Counted from the first letter of the stretch, positions 31,778-41,183 are shown. The stretch: DNA of 64,000 nt from Nocardia elegans NBRC 108235 (GCF_001612845.1 NZ_BDBF01000010.1:124001-188000); one strand, 5' to 3'. The notes: generated by a model not told the origin, from the sequence alone. Made by a program: numbers and translations.

Positions 31778-32695
31778 TCAGCCGAGCTCGCGGAGGGCCG
31801 GCGCGATCGACACCAACTGTTCGATACCGGAGCCGAATTCGGTGCCGATCGGTGGCAGCAGCACCACATGGTCCGCCCCGGCATCCAACTGGGCGCGGAT
31901 CGTGACCACGATGGATTCCGCGCGGCCGTGGGCGACGAGTGCGTCCACGACCCCGTCACCGAGTTCGTCGATTTCGATTGCCGGATAGCCCAATTCGACG
32001 AGTGTGGCGCGAAACGACGGACGGGCGGCCCACGTTCGCACCACCTCGCGGGCGGCCGCGCGGGCTCGCCCGCGATCATCGTCCACGACCACCGATTGGC
32101 CCACCACCAGCAGTTTTCCGGGGCCGAGCGCGTTTCGGGCGCGCGCGGTATGTTCCGCGGGCAGGCCGGCCGGCAGGGCGCCGTCGGCGATATCGGCCGC
32201 GAGGGAGAGCATCTTCGGACCGTTCGCGGCGAGAATGCGGGGATAGGGCGTCTCGGGCGCGGGTGGCCAGGTTTGTTCGTCCATTCCCGCCACGTAGTCC
32301 CGCATGGTCGTCAGTGGGCTGCCGAATTCGCGGCCGACGCTGTCGGCCTGCTGCGGATACCCCACACCCAGGCCGAGCACGAATCGCCCCGGATACGCCT
32401 GGGCGAGGTAGGCGGCGGCGCCGTGCGCCGTCTGCGGCGCCCGAGCCCAGATGTTGGCCACGCAGGTTCCGGCCGTCATCCGTTCGGTGGCGGCGAGCAG
32501 GACGGCCAGGTGCGCGAAGGCGTCCTTGCCGATCACCTCGTTGGTCCATACCGCCCGGACTCCGGCCTCTTCCAACCGGCGGCCCGCGCTGCGTTGCTCC
32601 TGCGCCGAGGGCGTCCGGGTGAACGACACCGGGAGGGTGACGCCGACCGCTCCCAGCGCGCTGCGTGCGGCTTCCACGACGGTGGTGCTTGTCAT
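31778..32695 (-). CDS. LLM-class flavin/F420-dependent oxidoreductase
   Basis: This 305-aa protein has the bacterial-luciferase-like TIM barrel. Clear stretches are AGVRAVWTNEVIGKDAFAHL, RMTAGTCVANIWARAP, YPGRFVLGLGVGYPQQAD and ILAANGPKMLSLAADIADG. In nocardioform bacteria most such proteins use F420, although FMN cannot be excluded from sequence. I chose ATG 32695 because GGAGG lies 9 nt upstream. The longer in-frame ORF to 33025 consists of Arg/Pro-rich non-homologous sequence containing direct repeats. It is divergent from the LysR gene. Confidence 0.85.
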   Translation of the reverse strand: MTSTTVVEAARSALGAVGVTLPVSFTRTPSAQEQRSAGRRLEEAGVRAVWTNEVIGKDAFAHLAVLLAATERMTAGTCVANIWARAPQTAHGAAAYLAQAYPGRFVLGLGVGYPQQADSVGREFGSPLTTMRDYVAGMDEQTWPPAPETPYPRILAANGPKMLSLAADIADGALPAGLPAEHTARARNALGPGKLLVVGQSVVVDDDRGRARAAAREVVRTWAARPSFRATLVELGYPAIEIDELGDGVVDALVAHGRAESIVVTIRAQLDAGADHVVLLPPIGTEFGSGIEQLVSIAPALRELG

Positions 32696-32781
32696 CGATT
32701 GTCCCTCCTGGGATGTACGGCGATTCGTTGAAATGGTTGTGCTGGTGAGGAATACGTAGGTCTCGACGGGTGTCTCGGGGT

Positions 32782-32843
32782 CGGCGGCCGGTGGTGCAAC
32801 CGGTGCCACGGACCGGCGGCCGGTGGTGCAACCGGTGCCACGG
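32782..32843. repeat. Tandem direct repeat, two perfect 30-bp copies
   Basis: CGGCGGCCGGTGGTGCAACC followed by GGTGCCACGG occurs at 32782-32811 and again, without mismatch, at 32814-32843, with 2 bp between (a 32-bp period, about three helical turns). It lies in the region between the LLM gene and the divergent LysR gene, so each copy could be a binding site for the same regulator. Confidence 0.75.
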
Positions 32844-33039
32844 GAAGAGGGCGCGAAGGCAGTGTCGTGGGGCGTCGGCGCGGGGTGAGTCACGATCCCG
32901 TCGACGCCGGCGCCGGATCTCCGCCGGTAACTCACTCTCGCACCGTCGACGGACGCGGTGCCAATGATTCTTTCGTCTGACGCAATACACTTTCCGTATC
33001 GCCCCAGGTAGGCGCGGCTGAGCACTCGGGCCCCACAGC

Positions 33040-33045
33040 TAAGCT
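33040..33045 (+). promoter_or_regulatory. -10 box (TAAGCT) for the LysR gene, leaderless
   Basis: TAAGCT ends 7 nt before ATG 33052, with no Shine-Dalgarno sequence between. It lies in the 356-bp intergenic region 32696-33051, which otherwise holds the tandem repeat at 32782-32843 and no other gene that I can support. Confidence 0.45.
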
Positions 33046-33051
33046 GGCGTC

Positions 33052-33954
33052 ATGCCCGAGACGTCGCCCGTGGACCTCGATCTACGGCTGGTGCACTGTT
33101 TCACCGTGGTCGCCGATCATCGGCACTTCGGTCGCGCGGCCGAGGCGCTGCATGTCACGCAGCCGTCGCTGAGTCGCCAGATCCACCGGCTGGAACAGCA
33201 ACTCGGCGCTCGCCTCCTGGACCGCACTCCGCAGGGAAGCCGGCTCACCGAGGCCGGTGAGGTGTTCCTGCCGCAGGCCCATGCGCTGCTCCGGGCGGCG
33301 GCCGCGGCGGTCGCCAAGACCCGCGCCGCCGCCCAGCCGGGGCGCGTCGCGGTCGGCTATACCAGCGGGCTGATCGTCACCCCGGCCGTACGGGAACTGC
33401 GCCGCCGCCATCCCGATGCCGAGGTGCGCGCCCAGCACGTGCCCTGGAACGACGTCCCCACCGCGCTGCTGGAACATCGCGTGGACGCGCTGGTCACCCG
33501 GCTGCCCTTCCCCACCGAGCGGCTGCACGTCACCGTCCTCTACGACGAACCGCGGGTGGTGATCCTGCCGACCTCCCATCGGCTCGCGGGCAAGGAATCG
33601 GTCACCCTCGCCGATATCGCCGACGAACCGTTGCCCCGGCTCCGCGATTCCGATCCGGCCTGGAATGCCTACTGGCGCATCGACCCTCGCCCCGACGGAC
33701 GCCCCGCCCCCGACGGCCCGGTCATCGACGCGATGGAGGACAAACTCGAGATCATCGCCGCCGGCGAGGCCATCGCCATCGCCGCCGGCTTCCGAATCCA
33801 CACCCTCCGCCCGGACCTCACCGCCGTCCCCCTCACCGACGTCGACCCGGCCCACGTAGTCCTGGCCACCCGCGCCGACGACCGCAGCCGTCTCGTCGCA
33901 GCCCTCCGTAAAACCGCGCATGCCGTCCTCACCGGCCCCACCCCGGAGGGCTGA
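33052..33954 (+). CDS. LysR-family transcriptional regulator
   Basis: This 300-aa regulator has an N-terminal winged HTH (LRLVHCFTVVADHRHFGRAA and TQPSLSRQIHRLEQQLGARLLDR) and a periplasmic-binding-like co-inducer domain from about residue 92 (GRVAVGYTSGLIVTPAVREL). LysR proteins usually control the divergent neighbour, here the LLM oxidoreductase, and the paired 30-bp repeats between them are the likely operator. Its inducer is unknown. Confidence 0.87.
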   Translation: MPETSPVDLDLRLVHCFTVVADHRHFGRAAEALHVTQPSLSRQIHRLEQQLGARLLDRTPQGSRLTEAGEVFLPQAHALLRAAAAAVAKTRAAAQPGRVAVGYTSGLIVTPAVRELRRRHPDAEVRAQHVPWNDVPTALLEHRVDALVTRLPFPTERLHVTVLYDEPRVVILPTSHRLAGKESVTLADIADEPLPRLRDSDPAWNAYWRIDPRPDGRPAPDGPVIDAMEDKLEIIAAGEAIAIAAGFRIHTLRPDLTAVPLTDVDPAHVVLATRADDRSRLVAALRKTAHAVLTGPTPEG

Positions 33955-33976
33955 TCACGCCGGGATGCCGGTCGAG

Positions 33977-34014
33977 CGGCGCCGAGGAGAAACGGTCGCT
34001 TTCAGTCGGCGCCG
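33977..34014. terminator. Hairpin between convergent LysR and thioesterase genes
   Basis: CGGCGCCGA (33977-33985) pairs with TCGGCGCCG (34006-34014), and an inner GAAA/TTTC pairing extends it. The right arm overlaps the last codons of the thioesterase-like gene. It probably ends transcription from both sides. Confidence 0.5.
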
Positions 34015-34817
34015 GGGACGAGGCGTACGCCGCGGCGGGCGTTGGCGATGGCGGAGACGGTGGTGGTGCCGAGGACGCCGTCGCGGTCGAACATCACCGC
34101 GGTGCCGACGGCGAGGCCGTGGTGTTCGACGCGTTCGGTGAGGGCGAGGCCGATTTCCCTCTCGGCCGGCAGCCGGGTGATCGCCATCGTCACATCGGGA
34201 TTGATGTATTCCAGGCCCGCGCTGCCGAGATTGGACACCATATTCGTGACGTCGGCGACCGAGGCCGCGAACTGGAACGGGGTCGACTCCTCGCCCTCGA
34301 CCACCGGAATGGCGAAGTGCCAGATGCGTTTTCGGGGGCTGTCGCGGAAGGCGTCGGACCACTCGCCCCAGCCCTCGGATCCGGTGTAGTAGAGCCGTTC
34401 CGGGTCTCGGGTAGCGCGCATGCCCGGATCGGGGGCGGTCGGGGTGGTGCCGCCGGACCACACCTGCCCGGGCGGGGCCTCGCTCGCTCGCAGGAACAGC
34501 GCACTCGCGCGAGCCGCCGGTTCGCCGTCCTGGCTCAGCACCGCGTCGACCAGGCAGAGGCGGGGACCTTCACGGACAATCGTCGCGGAGGTCACCGAGG
34601 GGCGCATCCGGACCGCGCGGAACAGATCGAGCGTCCACCGCACCGGCTGCAGATCCGGACGGCCCAGGGCCTCGACCGTCCGCTCGACCTCTCGCGCCAG
34701 CGCAGCGCTGACGGCCGGCCCGCGCATCTGGTCCGCACCCCAGCCGCTGCCCGCGCGGGGTTCGGGGTGCAGTTCCTCGGTCTCCTCGTGCTTGACGCGG
34801 AAGAACGCACTGTCCAT
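34002..34817 (-). CDS. Acyl-CoA thioesterase-like double-hotdog protein
   Basis: This 271-aa protein matches the thioesterase-family (TesB-like, double hotdog) layout. In the first half, GAGWGADQMRGPAVSAALA-type sequence (here GSGWGADQMRGPAVSAALA) and RWTLDLFRAVRMRPS are seen. In the second half, GEESTPFQFAASVADVTNMV and YINPDVTMAITRLP include the catalytic-type Asp/Asn. The likely substrates are acyl-CoA thioesters. I chose ATG 34817 because GGAG precedes it; ATG 34856 is an alternative adding 13 residues. Confidence 0.75.
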   Translation of the reverse strand: MDSAFFRVKHEETEELHPEPRAGSGWGADQMRGPAVSAALAREVERTVEALGRPDLQPVRWTLDLFRAVRMRPSVTSATIVREGPRLCLVDAVLSQDGEPAARASALFLRASEAPPGQVWSGGTTPTAPDPGMRATRDPERLYYTGSEGWGEWSDAFRDSPRKRIWHFAIPVVEGEESTPFQFAASVADVTNMVSNLGSAGLEYINPDVTMAITRLPAEREIGLALTERVEHHGLAVGTAVMFDRDGVLGTTTVSAIANARRGVRLVPGAD

Positions 34818-35023
34818 GGCGCCGAACTCCTTCCTCACCGGCCGACGGCCGGGCACCCACGATCATCAACCGCCCGGAATCGACGATCACTTCCGGGGTA
34901 GGCGAAGCCGGGCCCGCAACCGAGGAGATCAGGGCGCCGGCACCCGGCCGGGGTGGACGAGACAACGCTCTTCGGACCCGAATACGTTGTGACAGAAGGT
35001 ATCCCGCAGATCGGTGAGACGAA

Positions 35024-35407
35024 TCAGAACCAGGCCAGCAATCGATGCCACAGGCTGCGGCGCACGTGCGCTTCGGCGGTCATGGGCTGCGCTCGCGAGG
35101 GCGCGGGCGCAGCGGGGTCGCCACCCGAGGCTGGGGACTCGGCGTCGCCGTAGGGTCCGGGCGGCGTCGCGCCGGCTTCGGTCATCGGCGCCGGTTCCGA
35201 GCGCGGGGCCTGTGACCAGGCTAGATGGGGTGGGGAATGGGGGCCGTCCGGCGGCATGAAATGGGTGAGGCGCGGCAGTTGCACGGTCGGGTCGTCCAGG
35301 TCCCGGCGCAGTTGGTTGCAGAACTGCTCGACCGAGCCGTAGCGATCGACGATCTCCTCGACCAGCAGGGCCGCCGACGGAGTTGTCGTGATCAGTTCGC
35401 CGCTCAC
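35024..35407 (-). CDS. Hypothetical protein, acidic/Pro-rich
   Basis: This is a 127-aa protein of unknown function. The N-terminal 45 residues (LLVEEIVDRYGSVEQFCNQL) look helical and folded. The middle and C-terminal parts are Pro/Ala/Ser-rich and probably disordered, ending in RRSLWHRLLAWF, a short amphipathic segment that could touch membrane. GTG 35407 has GAGGAG upstream; the ORF extends in frame to 35458. No family was recognised. Confidence 0.5.
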   Translation of the reverse strand: MSGELITTTPSAALLVEEIVDRYGSVEQFCNQLRRDLDDPTVQLPRLTHFMPPDGPHSPPHLAWSQAPRSEPAPMTEAGATPPGPYGDAESPASGGDPAAPAPSRAQPMTAEAHVRRSLWHRLLAWF

Positions 35408-35921
35408 CGTTCTCCTCACCTCACAGCCCGGACTCGATCTGCCGCATACCGGGCTCAACCGTCATATGTCTGCGAATAACCCCCAGCACATCCACGGCGA
35501 GTCGGGGAAATATCGGAATCGCTCCCGCTCGAGCGCTATCCGCGCCGCGCCGTGGTGATCGTTCTGCGAGGCAGCCTAGTCAGAAACGCGGTTATCCGCA
35601 AACTTTCCGCGAGCTGGTCGGTGGCTCGAAACAACCTGGTGTCCAGTCGTTTTCGAATGGTAGTGTTAGTTCGGTGGAAATTCGGGGGATTCGTGGTGAG
35701 TAAGCTTTTTAGCTTCAGCAAATATCGAGCACATGCTTGGTTCGGTGTTGCCGGATTTGTCCGCCGGAATATCGGGGACGCCGAAAAATCTCCGGCGGCC
35801 ATCGGGAATATCGGGGGAGGGCAGCCGGGTTGCCGATGGGGGTGAAGCGTAGGTGGTGCGCGGAAGGCGGAAGGATACCCCCAAGGTGTGCAGGTCAACG
35901 GTGGGATAGGCTGGATCGGTC
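35408..35921. other. 514-bp AT-richer intergenic region upstream of the cysteine desulfurase
   Basis: This is the least GC-rich stretch of the window, and I see no convincing coding frame in it. It contains a -10-like TAGTGT at 35661-35666, a small inverted repeat AAGCTTTTTAGCTT near 35702, and two copies of GGAATATCGGGG (35766-35777 and 35805-35816) with a related GGAAATATCGG near 35507. It could hold a long 5' leader, a small RNA or operators for the iron-sulfur/thiolation operon. Confidence 0.4.
35907..35912 (+). promoter_or_regulatory. -10 box (TAGGCT) of the cysteine desulfurase gene
   Basis: TAGGCT lies 9 nt before ATG 35922 (12 nt before the alternative ATG 35925), giving a leaderless or very short-leader mRNA. 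Confidence 0.5.
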
Positions 35922-37151
35922 ATGATGTCGGCTTTCCCGGGTCCGGTCGCAGCGGCGCCCAAGACGGTCTACCTCGATCACGCGGCCACGACACCCATGT
36001 TCCCGGCCGCCGTCGAGGCGATGACGGCTGTGCTCGGCACGGTCGGTAACGCCTCGTCTCTGCACGGCTCCGGCCGCACCGCGCGGCGATTGCTGGAGGA
36101 GGCGCGCGAATCCGTCGCCGCCGATCTCGGGGCGCGGCCCTCGGAGGTGATCTTCACCTCGGGCGGTACGGAAAGTGACAATCTCGCGGTCAAGGGCATC
36201 TACTGGGCTCGTCGCGACGCCGATCCGCGCCGCACCCGCATCCTGGTGAGCTCGGTCGAACACCATGCGGTGCTCGACGCGGTGGACTGGTTGCAGCAGC
36301 ACGAGGGCGCGCAGGTCACCCTGCTCGACGTCGACTCCGAGGGCGTCGTCTCGCCGGGGGCGCTGCGCGAAGCGCTGTCGGCGCACGCCGACGATACCGC
36401 CCTGGTCAGCGTGATGTGGGCCAACAACGAGGTCGGCACGATCGAGCCGATCCTCGAATTGGCCTCCGTCGCCCAGGAATTCGACATTCCGATGCACAGC
36501 GACGCGGTGCAGGCGGCCGCCCAGTTGCCCATCGATTTCGCATCGAGTGGCCTGGCCGCGGCCAGTTTCGCCGGGCACAAGGTCGGCGGTCCGCACGGAT
36601 GCGGGGTCCTGCTGCTGGGCCGGCAGGTCGGCTGCGTCCCGCTGCTGCACGGCGGCGGCCACGAGCGCGACCTGCGATCGGGCACTTCCGATGTGCCGGC
36701 CGCGGTGGGAATCGCCGCGGCGCTGCGGGAGACCGTGCGGGAAATGCCCGCGCGCACAGCGGAATTGATCGAGCTGCGCGATCGCCTGATCGCCGGCGTG
36801 CGGGACGCGATGCCCGGGGCGGTCCTCAACGGCGCCACCGGTGAACGGCGCCTGCCCGGAAACGTCCATTTCACCTTCCCTGGTTGCGAGGGCGATTCCC
36901 TGCTGATGCTGCTCGACGCCGCGGGCATCGAGTGCTCGACCGGATCGGCGTGCAACGCGGGGGTGGCCGCGCCGAGCCATGTACTGCTCGCGATGGGGGT
37001 GGAACCGCGTCAGGCGCGCGGTTCCCTGCGGTTCTCGCTCGGTCACACCACGACCGTGGCCGAGATCGACAGAGTGCTGGAAGTTCTGCCCTCCGTGGTG
37101 GAGCGGGCCGAAGCGGCCGGACTGGCCGGTGCGAAAGGAGGTACGCGATGA
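35922..37151 (+). CDS. Cysteine desulfurase (IscS/NifS class V aminotransferase)
   Basis: This 409-aa PLP enzyme takes sulfur from cysteine and passes it on as persulfide. It has [18 protein letters not shown] at the N-terminus, [14 protein letters not shown] (PLP-stacking His), [18 protein letters not shown] with the Schiff-base Lys, and the catalytic Cys344 in [10 protein letters not shown]. It resembles Mycobacterium Rv3025c (iscS). Its ATGA overlap with mnmA shows they are co-expressed, so a main role is probably sulfur supply for tRNA thiolation as well as Fe-S clusters. ATG 35925 is an alternative start. Confidence 0.94.
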   Translation: MMSAFPGPVAAAPKTVYLDHAATTPMFPAAVEAMTAVLGTVGNASSLHGSGRTARRLLEEARESVAADLGARPSEVIFTSGGTESDNLAVKGIYWARRDADPRRTRILVSSVEHHAVLDAVDWLQQHEGAQVTLLDVDSEGVVSPGALREALSAHADDTALVSVMWANNEVGTIEPILELASVAQEFDIPMHSDAVQAAAQLPIDFASSGLAAASFAGHKVGGPHGCGVLLLGRQVGCVPLLHGGGHERDLRSGTSDVPAAVGIAAALRETVREMPARTAELIELRDRLIAGVRDAMPGAVLNGATGERRLPGNVHFTFPGCEGDSLLMLLDAAGIECSTGSACNAGVAAPSHVLLAMGVEPRQARGSLRFSLGHTTTVAEIDRVLEVLPSVVERAEAAGLAGAKGGTR

Positions 37152-38260
37152 GAGTGCTGGCAGCGATGAGCGGCGGCGTCGATTCCGCCGTGGCCGCCGC
37201 GCGTGCGGTCGACGCCGGCCACGAGGTGGTCGGAGTGCATCTGGCCCTGTCGGCCACCCCCGGAACACTGCGCACCGGGTCGCGCGGCTGCTGTTCCAAG
37301 GAGGACGCCGGCGATGCGCGCCGCGCCGCCGACGTGCTCGGAATTCCGTTCTACGTCTGGGATTTCGCCGACCGCTTCAAAGAGGACGTGATCGACGACT
37401 TCGTCGCCGCCTACGCGGCCGGTGAGACGCCGAATCCGTGCCTGCGCTGTAACGAGAAGATCAAGTTCTCGGCCCTGGCCGACCGCGCCGCCGCGCTCGG
37501 ATTCGACGCCGTGGTGACCGGCCACTACGCGCAGCTGTCCGACGGTGTGCTGCGCCGTGCCGTCGACGCCGACAAGGATCAGTCCTATGTGCTGGCCGTG
37601 CTCACCGCCGACCAGCTGTCACGGGCGATGTTCCCGGTGGGTGACACCCCGAAGCCGCGCATCCGCGAAGAGGCGGCCGCGCGCGGTCTCGCCGTCGCGA
37701 ACAAGCCCGACTCCCACGACATCTGCTTCATCCCCTCTGGCGACACCCGCGCGTTCCTCGGCGCTTCGATCGGTGTGCGTCCCGGCGCCATCGTCGACAG
37801 CGACGGCCGCAAACTGGCCGACCACGAAGGCGTGCACGGATTCACGATCGGCCAGCGCAAGGGGCTCGGGCTGCCCGGCCCCGCCGCGGACGGCCGCCCC
37901 CGCTACGTCACCGAGATCGACCCGGACTCCGGCACCGTCCACGTCGGGCCCGCCGAAGATCTGGACGTGTGGACAGTGCGGGCGGACCGGGCCGTGTGGA
38001 CCTCCGGTGAGGTGCCGTCCGGGCCGTTCGACTGTGTCGTCCAGGTGCGTGCGCACGGCGGCATCGCCCCGGCCGTCGTCGAGGCGGTCGACGGCGGTCT
38101 GATCGCGCGACTGCGCGAGCCCCTGACCGGCGTGGCGCGCGGGCAGGCCGTGGTGGCCTATCTGCCGGATCCGTTGGGAGACCGGGTGATCGGCAGCGGC
38201 ACCATCAGCGGTACCGGACGCGAGCGCGCCGGGGAGCTGGTCGCGGATTCCGCGCGGTGA
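37148..38260 (+). CDS. mnmA: tRNA-specific 2-thiouridylase MnmA
   Basis: This 370-aa enzyme makes the 2-thio group of s2U34 in tRNA-Lys, -Glu and -Gln. The PP-loop is SGGVDS at residues 8-13. The catalytic Cys pair is Cys98 in [12 protein letters not shown] and the later Cys in [23 protein letters not shown] is a further family motif. The length is normal. It follows the cysteine desulfurase in an ATGA overlap, the same pair as Rv3024c-Rv3025c in Mycobacterium. Confidence 0.96.
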   Translation: MRVLAAMSGGVDSAVAAARAVDAGHEVVGVHLALSATPGTLRTGSRGCCSKEDAGDARRAADVLGIPFYVWDFADRFKEDVIDDFVAAYAAGETPNPCLRCNEKIKFSALADRAAALGFDAVVTGHYAQLSDGVLRRAVDADKDQSYVLAVLTADQLSRAMFPVGDTPKPRIREEAAARGLAVANKPDSHDICFIPSGDTRAFLGASIGVRPGAIVDSDGRKLADHEGVHGFTIGQRKGLGLPGPAADGRPRYVTEIDPDSGTVHVGPAEDLDVWTVRADRAVWTSGEVPSGPFDCVVQVRAHGGIAPAVVEAVDGGLIARLREPLTGVARGQAVVAYLPDPLGDRVIGSGTISGTGRERAGELVADSAR

Positions 38261-38397
38261 GCGCGGACGTCGTCCGGATCGGGGGCCACTTCGCGGAGTA
38301 CGGTCGGCTCCGCGTCCACGCTCGGATACGGTTGCGCCGTGCGTGACCACGTCGTGCGGCCGCCGACGTTCGGTGCGGTGATCGAGATGGGTGACAT

Positions 38398-39450
38398 ATG
38401 ACGAGCGAGAACCGATCCGGCGCGCGGCCGAGCCTGCGGGGAGGTATCGCCACGGGTGTCGGTTCCTGGCCGGGTACCGACCCCCGCGAGGCCGCCGCCA
38501 CGATTGTGGGGGAGCTACCCGAACTCGCCCATCTACCCGAATTGCCCGGGCGCGGCGCGGGTTCCGATATGGTCGGGCGGGCCTCGGCGTTGCTGGTCGA
38601 CATGCAGTTCGACACCACCACCCGCGGCTACCGCTTGAGCCCCCGCCCCGGAGCGACCGCGCGCCGCGCGCACGATCTGCTTCGCACCGATCTCGACGGG
38701 CTCGAAGAAGCCTGGGAGACAGCGGGTCTCACCGGTGCCGGCCGCACCTTCAAGGTGCAGGCGGTCGGACCGCTGACGCTCGCCGCGCAGGTCGAATTGG
38801 CGAACGGTCATCGCGTGCTCACCGATTCCGGTGCGGTACGCGACCTGTCGGAATCATTGGCCGAGGGGCTGTCCGATCATGCCGCCGAGGTGGCCAAACG
38901 GCTGGGCGCCGATGTCGTCGTGCAACTGGACGAACCGTCGCTGGGGGCCGTGCTGGAGGGAAGTCTGCGCGGAGCCAGCGTGCTGAACACCGTGCGCGCG
39001 GTTCCCGATCCGGAGGCGCTGCACATCCTCGACACGGTCGTCACCGCCCAGTCCGGCCCGGTGCTGATCCACAGCTGCGCCGATGCGCCGCCACTGTCGT
39101 TTCTGCGCGGAAGTTCCGCTGCCGCAGTAGGTTTCGATATGGCGGCCGTCGCCACCGGCAATCTCGACGCCGTCGGTGAACTACTGGACGCGGGCAAATA
39201 TCTCGCGCTGGGGCTGGTCCCCACCACGGCACCGGCCACCCCGCCTACCTGGCGGCAGCTCGCCGAACCGGGCGTGCGCCTCGTCGACCGCCTCGGCTTC
39301 CCGCGCCGCACCCTCACCGACCGCATCCTGGTGACCCCCGCGTGTGGCCTGGCCTCCGCCCCCTTGGCGTGGGCCCGCCGTGCGCTGGACCTGTCGTCCG
39401 ACGTGGCCCGCGCCTACGCCGACGACCCGGATTCGCTCACCTTCGACTAG
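38398..39450 (+). CDS. MetE C-terminal-domain-like (cobalamin-independent methionine synthase-like) protein
   Basis: This 350-aa protein has the single-barrel C-terminal fold of MetE/UROD-like enzymes: GIATGVGSWPGTDPREAAATI at the start, KVQAVGPLTLAAQVEL, VVVQLDEPSL and LIHSCADAPPLSFLRGS with possible zinc ligands His/Cys, and ILVTPACGLASAPLAWA with a third Cys. It lacks the N-terminal barrel of MetE, so it may transfer methyl groups with another partner or have a different role. The corresponding gene in Mycobacterium (Rv3015c) stands next to ligA. It follows mnmA by 137 nt. Confidence 0.82.
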   Translation: MTSENRSGARPSLRGGIATGVGSWPGTDPREAAATIVGELPELAHLPELPGRGAGSDMVGRASALLVDMQFDTTTRGYRLSPRPGATARRAHDLLRTDLDGLEEAWETAGLTGAGRTFKVQAVGPLTLAAQVELANGHRVLTDSGAVRDLSESLAEGLSDHAAEVAKRLGADVVVQLDEPSLGAVLEGSLRGASVLNTVRAVPDPEALHILDTVVTAQSGPVLIHSCADAPPLSFLRGSSAAAVGFDMAAVATGNLDAVGELLDAGKYLALGLVPTTAPATPPTWRQLAEPGVRLVDRLGFPRRTLTDRILVTPACGLASAPLAWARRALDLSSDVARAYADDPDSLTFD

Positions 39451-39475
39451 GGTGCGGCGGGGGTCTGCGCCGGGA

Positions 39476-39829
39476 TCACAATCCTGCGGACGGCCCCGGG
39501 TCGGGATGGCCGATCTGCCAGTGCTGAGGCTTACCCGGCGGATAGACGACGGGGAGGTCTTCACCGGGGAACGGCCACTGGTTGACGTCCCAGGCGAAGC
39601 GCCCGTACACGGTCTCGGCCGCAACGCTCGGCCCCGAGATCGTGCCGGTGATCGTCACGAACTGCTCGCCCTGCGCGGCCGGGCGCGGGCTCACGCCGGT
39701 GATCCGCAGCGTCCCCGCCTCCTGCGCGCCGCGCTGGAAACCACCGAAACGACCCCGGCCGCGAAAGTTCATCAGCAGCGCGATCAGTGCGCCGGCGATC
39801 AACACGATGAACACGATCTGCAGCAGCAT
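39476..39829 (-). CDS. Membrane-anchored hypothetical protein
   Basis: This 117-aa protein has one N-terminal membrane helix (IVFIVLIAGALIALLM) followed by Arg/Gly-rich residues and a beta-rich extracytoplasmic part (LRITGVSPRPAAQGEQFVTI ... YGRFAWDVNQWPFPGEDLPV). No named family was recognised; similar short proteins occur near ligA in nocardiae. The stop lies 25 nt from the end of the convergent MetE-like gene. Confidence 0.65.
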   Translation of the reverse strand: MLLQIVFIVLIAGALIALLMNFRGRGRFGGFQRGAQEAGTLRITGVSPRPAAQGEQFVTITGTISGPSVAAETVYGRFAWDVNQWPFPGEDLPVVYPPGKPQHWQIGHPDPGPSAGL

Positions 39830-39897
39830 GCCTCCATGCTAGGCGGACAAACGGGACAGCCTCGACGTGCCGCCCTCACCGGGGCGCCGCGGCGATA

Positions 39898-41154
39898 TCA
39901 GCCGGCGCTGAGCTCGCTGGTGCCGGCGGCGGTGCGGCGCACCTGCCACACCCGGGTGCGCCGAGACTGTGAGCGCCCGTTGCCGCGGTCGATGAGCGTG
40001 CGGTTGCGGGTGGTGAAGATCAGCTGCGCACCCCGGGAGTTGGTCTCCGGATTCTGGAACAGCTGGATCAGCCGGTCGGCGGTGTCCCCGGTGAGGTGGG
40101 TGTCGACATCGTCGACCGCCAGGACCCGGCCGGTGTCGAGCGCGTCGAGCACGGTCGGCAGCAGGCGCAGCAGGGCCAGTGTGGCGGTGGATTCGTCGGC
40201 GATGTCGAAGGCGGCGTCGATGCCCTCGTGAACCACGCCGAGCCCGACCCCGCGGCGGGCGACCATGCGCGCGTAGAGGGTGTCGCGGGCCGCGCGCAGA
40301 TTGCTCAGTTCCCGTTCGAGGGCGACGGGGTCGACGCCGAGGCTTTCGCGCACCCGCAGGGCGTGCGCGGGCGAGGCGGCACACGCATCCAATTCCTTTG
40401 CCATCCCGGCGATTTCGCCGTCGATATCGCGCAGGTAGTCGGCGTACATCGGATCGTTCTCGGCCAGGAGCAGATCCTCGATGCCCAGTTCGGCCGAGCG
40501 CAGCAGCATCAGCAGCCGCGCGGCGTTGTCGGCGGAGCGGGAGATGTGGCCGCCGAGGCGCTCGGCGATGCTGTGCGGGTCGGCGGGCCCGCGCTGGACG
40601 TCGAGCTGCGCGGAGAACCAGCGATAGGCGGGTACCAGCGCCTCGGCGTACATCTGCCCGGTCAGGCTGAGCAGCAGCGCATTCGGCCGCACCAGCGGCA
40701 CCAGGGCGGTGATGCCGAAGCGCACCGGTTCGAACATCGGCCCGATCCGGATCTGCTCGCCCTCCCGTTCGAAGATGACGCGTTTGCGGTTGTGCGGATG
40801 CGTATGCAGCCATTCGGCGGTGACATCGGCGTTGTCGAGGCGGAACCCGTAGGTGTAGGGGGTGCCCTCGGCGACGAAGGTGGCGACGAATTCCGAAGGC
40901 CGGTCGGCGAATCCGAGATGCGGCGTGCGCACCGGCCCGGCGTAGGGATCCCAGCCGGTCACCGAATGCAGGACCGCGTCGCGCATGTGGGCCAGTGCGT
41001 CGACGAGACCGGATTTCCCGCTCGCCGCCGCGCCGTGGACGGCGGTGACGGGAGCGGGCAGCGCACCGGCCCGGCTCGACACCAGGCGGAGTTCCTGTGG
41101 TTCGGCCAGGGAACGGTGATTGGTCACCTGAAAACTACGCAGCACCCGAGCCAT
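39898..41154 (-). CDS. Orphan AAA-family (SMC/RecF-like, AAA_15/AAA_21) ATPase
   Basis: This 418-aa protein has the OLD/RecF-type ATPase layout: LRSFQVTNHRSLAEPQELRL at the start, Walker A VHGAAASGKSGLVDAL (Ala in place of the usual Asn-Gly), a long helical insert, Walker B GRVLAVDDVDTHL (Asp-Asp instead of Asp-Glu), then LIQLFQNPETN and the switch QLIFTTRNRTLID. Proteins of this kind act alone or with a small partner (RloB, PtuB, TOPRIM nuclease) in phage defence. No such partner is seen here. Start 41154 puts the nucleotide-binding motif at the normal place. Confidence 0.75.
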   Translation of the reverse strand: MARVLRSFQVTNHRSLAEPQELRLVSSRAGALPAPVTAVHGAAASGKSGLVDALAHMRDAVLHSVTGWDPYAGPVRTPHLGFADRPSEFVATFVAEGTPYTYGFRLDNADVTAEWLHTHPHNRKRVIFEREGEQIRIGPMFEPVRFGITALVPLVRPNALLLSLTGQMYAEALVPAYRWFSAQLDVQRGPADPHSIAERLGGHISRSADNAARLLMLLRSAELGIEDLLLAENDPMYADYLRDIDGEIAGMAKELDACAASPAHALRVRESLGVDPVALERELSNLRAARDTLYARMVARRGVGLGVVHEGIDAAFDIADESTATLALLRLLPTVLDALDTGRVLAVDDVDTHLTGDTADRLIQLFQNPETNSRGAQLIFTTRNRTLIDRGNGRSQSRRTRVWQVRRTAAGTSELSAG

Positions 41155-41183
41155 CCTGCCGTCCGCCGGGCGGCGCCGCGACA

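Noticed and set aside
32696..33025. Longer N-terminus of the LLM oxidoreductase
   Set aside because: The extension includes the tandem DNA repeats and lacks homology; GGAGG just upstream of 32695 marks the better start.
29357..33051. Search for the mycofactocin precursor MftA
   Set aside because: No short reading frame ending in a CGVY-like motif was seen on either strand near mftF and mftE.
35552..35845. 97-codon plus-strand frame in the AT-richer region before the cysteine desulfurase
   Set aside because: It has no ribosome site, and its codon use lacks the third-position GC bias of the neighbours.
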